A DNA stretch of 64,000 nt from Clostridiales bacterium CHKCI001 (GTDB taxonomy: Bacteria > Bacillota > Clostridia > Lachnospirales > Lachnospiraceae), in contig FCNS01000046.1 of NCBI GenBank assembly GCA_900045905.1, forward strand, positions 92,351 to 156,350, read 5' to 3'. The position numbers and the translations under genes are program-made. This document shows, one piece after another, positions 63,389 to 64,000 of the stretch (positions are counted from its first letter, which is position 1; each line of letters begins with the position of its first letter). The notes below the pieces were generated by a model. It ran no database searches. It was not told the origin of the DNA and worked only from the letters and a program-made list of their open reading frames with translations.

Positions 63389-64000
63389 AGTTACCTCCTA
63401 AAGGGTAAGCTCCGCCATTTACAATTATAATAATTGTAATTATGACTTCTCATATGTTTACTTAATTCTTTTTTCCTGTGCCAAGCTTCAGTAAAAAAAC
63501 TAAGTATTACTTTCTACACCGATATAAAATCTATATATCAAATTTCTTACATTTACATACAGTGTCAAACAGAATGAAATCCTTTTCCACTTAATCACCA
63601 ACTTCATTAAAGTATAGAAATCCATCACTTAACAATTTAAAATTCTTTAAATTGAGTATTTAAGGATTAATTTTCAAAAGAATACAATATATTCTGACAT
63701 TTTTTTTGTTCTTTAAAATAAAATTAATTACCACTAAATTTCTAAATTAGCTAAAAAATAAGAAGAACCATGATCTAAAACAGAAATTATATTTATATAT
63801 AGAGAAATATTATTTTTAAGAAATTTTATTTTTTTTAAATATTTCATAGAAAAAATTGATTTTTCTTGGTTTAAGAGAATTATTTCTCAAAAGATTATTC
63901 TTGAAAAAAACTATTTTTTTTGAAATTTTATTTTAATATTATATTCAGAATTTTTTTTAGAAGGAAAAAAATTGAGGATTATTTACGTATTTTGTTATAT
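63389..64000. other. AT-rich region upstream of the EPS locus
   Basis: Over 600 bases, extremely AT-rich toward the right edge, with stops in every frame. The only notable element is the perfect palindrome at 63419-63439. An EPS promoter must lie somewhere between here and 62814, but no convincing box pair could be fixed. Confidence 0.4.
63419..63439. promoter_or_regulatory. Perfect AT-rich palindrome upstream of the EPS locus
   Basis: TTACAATTAT and ATAATTGTAA are exact complements around a single base. It lies just upstream of the ribosome binding site of the degraded gene, in the position of an operator. In such AT-rich sequence chance is a real alternative. Confidence 0.35.

Noticed and set aside
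1..64000. CRISPR array or tRNA/rRNA genes
   Set aside because: No regularly spaced short repeats and no cloverleaf or rRNA-like segments were seen while reading; a dedicated search could still find a diverged tRNA.
63440..64000. Possible promoter or regulatory RNA in the AT-rich right edge
   Set aside because: The sequence is so AT-rich that -10-like boxes and weak hairpins occur by chance; nothing specific could be supported.

Overview
The window is low-GC DNA with AGGAGG-type ribosome binding sites, a Bce-type antibiotic-sensing module, a stand-alone ClpB and a long exopolysaccharide (EPS) locus. It looks like chromosome of a Firmicute of the class Clostridia, most plausibly a gut Lachnospiraceae. 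That placement is inference from gene content; no rRNA or other taxonomic marker is present.

Layout. Positions 1-270 hold the C-terminal end of a polysaccharide deacetylase. From 369 to 2543 a gene of unknown function lies between two inverted copies of a ~165 bp structured repeat; a third copy is at 30750. From 2673 to 9771 there is a 1363-residue double DUF445 membrane protein, a divergent XRE regulator / RNA polymerase alpha-CTD-like pair with a clear candidate operator, and envelope proteins DUF4097 and DUF1700 downstream of an atypical MurE-like ligase. From 11300 to 15600 there is a long structured leader, a CLC antiporter and clpB. From 15848 to 19988 a GH36 alpha-galactosidase is divergent from an AraC regulator and followed by the remains of a second GH36 gene. 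A HelD-like helicase follows. From 22630 to 30680 there is a BceAB transporter, the BceRS two-component system and a heterodimeric ABC exporter. From 30938 to 34999 there is a GNAT enzyme and a MoxR-DUF58-DUF4129 cluster. From 35220 to 37279 lie mobile-element remains: an intact-looking IS3-family element and the 5' part of a group II intron whose reverse transcriptase is cut off after about 40 residues.

The last 25 kb (37447-62813, all minus strand) is one EPS locus of Wzx/Wzy type. It starts with the initiating polyprenyl-phosphate sugar transferase and UDP-glucose dehydrogenase. It continues with glycosyltransferases, an ABC exporter, a PglD-like acetyltransferase plus DegT aminotransferase, a PHP-type tyrosine phosphatase, a beta-helix lipoprotein, an acyltransferase, a pyruvyltransferase, Wzx flippase, an Alg14/Alg13-like pair, Wzy polymerase and a DUF5011-like membrane protein. 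Two Wzz/BY-kinase-like proteins and a last glycosyltransferase end it. The expected product is an acidic (uronic acid, possibly pyruvylated and acetylated) surface polysaccharide whose polymerisation is tuned by tyrosine phosphorylation.

The observations most worth following are: the repeat family whose copies carry compensatory base changes; a terminator of bceRS that also matches a BceR operator; the split of kinase and tyrosine-cluster features between the two BY-kinases, with a downstream gene starting inside the tyrosine cluster; an Alg13-like/hydrolase fusion; and the noncanonical active-site motifs of the MurE homologue.
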